A stretch of 64,000 nucleotides of DNA, from NCBI GenBank assembly GCA_030699385.1, contig JAUYMY010000081.1, positions 27,551 through 91,550 of the forward strand. Direction: 5' to 3'. Made by a program: the position numbers and the translations under genes. Below the pieces are notes generated by a model that worked only from the letters and a program-made list of their open reading frames with translations, did not search any database and was not told the DNA's origin. This stretch comes from Methylobacter sp. (GTDB lineage Bacteria > Pseudomonadota > Gammaproteobacteria > Methylococcales > Methylomonadaceae). Positions 62,844-64,000 of the stretch are shown piece by piece; the first letter of the stretch is position 1; each line of letters starts with the position of its first letter.

Positions 62844-63818
62844 ATGATCGACTACCAGCCTTTATATGACGCATTGATTGAGGCCAAAGCCGACACCTGG
62901 GCGGCGCTGTTGCCGCAGCAGCTGGAACAGGGCTTTGATACCGGCAAACACGGCGATTTGTTGCGCTGGCAAGCATTGGTCGACAGCGTGCCGCAATGGC
63001 CTACCACACAACGGCGATTGGATGCCGATGCGGTGCAAATTGGCAATTCGGATGATCTGACCGCTGCCGAAAAACAGCAGTGTGAAAGTCAGTCAAAAAC
63101 GCTGCATCCCTGGCGCAAAGGCCCGTATAACCTGTTTGGCATACACATCGACACCGAATGGCGCTCGGACTGGAAATGGAACCGGCTGAAAAATCATATC
63201 GCGCCTTTGCAACACCGGCTGGTATTGGATGTCGGTTGCGGCAACGGCTACCATTGCTGGCGGATGCTCGGTGCCGGTGCCAAAACCGTGGTCGGCATTG
63301 ACCCCATGCTGCTCAATGTCATGCAGTTCCAGTTGATCAGAAAATTGCACGGAGAAGCGCCGATTTATGTGTTGCCGTTGGGCATAGAAGACCTGCCTTA
63401 TGGCTTGAAAGCCTTTGACACGGTGTTTTCTATGGGCGTGCTTTATCATCGCCGTTCGCCGATTGATCATCTGATGGAACTGAGGGATTGCCTTAAACCC
63501 GGCGGCGAATTGGTGCTGGAAACCTTGGTTATCGACGGCGGTTTAGGCGCAGTGTTGTTGCCGGAAGACCGTTACGCCAGAATGCGTAACGTCTGGTTTT
63601 TGCCCAGTTGCGACACCTTAGTCAGCTGGCTAAAACGTTGCGGTTTTAAAAATATCCGTCTGGTTGATGTCACCGTAACCCGCGTTGAAGAACAGCGCAG
63701 CACTGAATGGATGACTTTTCACTCGCTGCAAGATTTTTTGGCTGCAGATAACTCGCAATTGACTTGCGAAGGTTTGCCGGCGCCAAAGCGGGCGATTGTA
63801 CTTGCCAATGCGGCTTGA
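62844..63818 (+). CDS. cmoB: tRNA U34 carboxymethyltransferase
   Basis: Transfers the carboxymethyl group of carboxy-S-adenosylmethionine to 5-hydroxyuridine at tRNA position 34, giving cmo5U. I use ATG 62844 (324 residues, MIDYQPLYDALI), which matches the E. coli start; the TTG 62835 adds three residues. Conserved WRKGP at 90-94, IDTEWRSDWKW at 102-112, the SAM-type LDVGCGNGYHCWRM at 128-141 and FSMGVLYHRRSP. The partner gene cmoA is not adjacent. The gene is followed within 15 bp by a MITE-like element. Confidence 0.95.
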   Translation: MIDYQPLYDALIEAKADTWAALLPQQLEQGFDTGKHGDLLRWQALVDSVPQWPTTQRRLDADAVQIGNSDDLTAAEKQQCESQSKTLHPWRKGPYNLFGIHIDTEWRSDWKWNRLKNHIAPLQHRLVLDVGCGNGYHCWRMLGAGAKTVVGIDPMLLNVMQFQLIRKLHGEAPIYVLPLGIEDLPYGLKAFDTVFSMGVLYHRRSPIDHLMELRDCLKPGGELVLETLVIDGGLGAVLLPEDRYARMRNVWFLPSCDTLVSWLKRCGFKNIRLVDVTVTRVEEQRSTEWMTFHSLQDFLAADNSQLTCEGLPAPKRAIVLANAA

Positions 63819-63832
63819 GAAGAGAGTAATGA

Positions 63833-64000
63833 CTTATGATGTTTCCTGATGATCGTAGGCTGTAGAAAAATAGAGTCCACGAAAATCACGAAAATCACGA
63901 AAATCACGAAAATCACGAAAATCACGAAAATCACGAAAATCACGAAAATCACGAAAATCACGAAAATCACGAAAATCACGAAAATCACGAAAATCACGAA
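63833..64000. mobile_element. MITE-like element, copy D, with expanded 9-bp tandem array (runs off the window)
   Basis: Left end CTTATGATGTTTCC and the TGATGATCGTAGGCTGTAGA leader match copy A. From 63878 to the window edge the sequence is CACGAAAAT repeated 13 times without a mismatch plus six bases of a fourteenth unit. Copies A and B have two to four such units, so this is an expansion of the stem arm. On the other strand it reads as an uninterrupted FVI tripeptide repeat, without sign of being a gene. Confidence 0.85.

Noticed and set aside
63878..64000. Possible CRISPR array or FVI-repeat protein at the window end
   Set aside because: Units are 9 bp in direct contact with no spacers, and both strands are simply open because of the 9-bp period; it is an expanded MITE stem.

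Overview
The window reads as chromosomal DNA of a gammaproteobacterial (type I, Methylococcales-like) methanotroph. This is inferred from gene content: a serine-cycle/C1 cluster (mtdA, glycerate 2-kinase, glyA, ftfL, with mdh next door), phosphoketolase plus acetate kinase, and gammaproteobacterial housekeeping genes (hrcA-grpE-dnaK-dnaJ-dapB, leuCD, ribF-ileS-lspA, hemB, cmoB, mobA, pgm). No rRNA, tRNA or CRISPR array was seen. The genus cannot be fixed from the sequence alone.

Layout. 1-263: tail of a glycosyltransferase. 0.6-6.7 kb: heat-shock operon on the minus strand, led by hrcA with a CIRCE operator. 7-15.9 kb: C1 assimilation block; an AbiC-like membrane gene and an orphan antitoxin-like gene sit between glyA and ftfL. 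16.4-28.1 kb: O-antigen cluster for a CDP-3,6-dideoxyhexose of the paratose/tyvelose type (rfbF, rfbG, rfbH, rfbJ/S-like, rfbE-like, flippase, glycosyltransferases). It is interrupted by a MazF-type module whose toxin is fused in frame to RfbH, a HEPN/MNT pair and a DUF4160/DUF2442 pair. 28.2-31.6 kb: xfp-ackA. 31.7-36.1 kb: ene-reductase, mazEF, leuC, leuD. 36.1-40.7 kb: a restriction-enzyme relic, a large PLD-helicase protein of probable defence type, and a stretch of gene remnants and hairpin repeats. 40.7-49.0 kb: three large signalling proteins (hybrid histidine kinase with an exactly duplicated PAS unit, REC-PAS-GGDEF-EAL, PAS-PAS-GGDEF-EAL). 49-64 kb: mobA, a chemoreceptor with a CZB motif, RIO kinase, pgm, an L,D-transpeptidase beside an Lpp-like lipoprotein, ribF-ileS-lspA, hemB, mlaC and cmoB.

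A second layer is the density of dispersed palindromic repeats. At least five families occur: a MITE-like element with ends close to TTAGGCCATTTCC and inner CACGAAAAT-type stems; an ACACGGATGACACGGATTT family; a CACGAAG/CTTCGTG family; a GTTGGGCT family; and a GGAGTCCAATAGC family. Five genes (mdh, glycerate kinase, the AbiC-like gene, the ene-reductase and the REC-GGDEF-EAL gene) end inside one of these repeats. One MITE copy carries a nested three-level palindrome, and the copy at the right window edge has expanded into a 9-bp tandem array.

The most unusual single object is the MazF-RfbH fusion at 18515-20122: a toxin domain, preceded by its overlapping antitoxin gene, continuous with an essential enzyme of deoxysugar synthesis.
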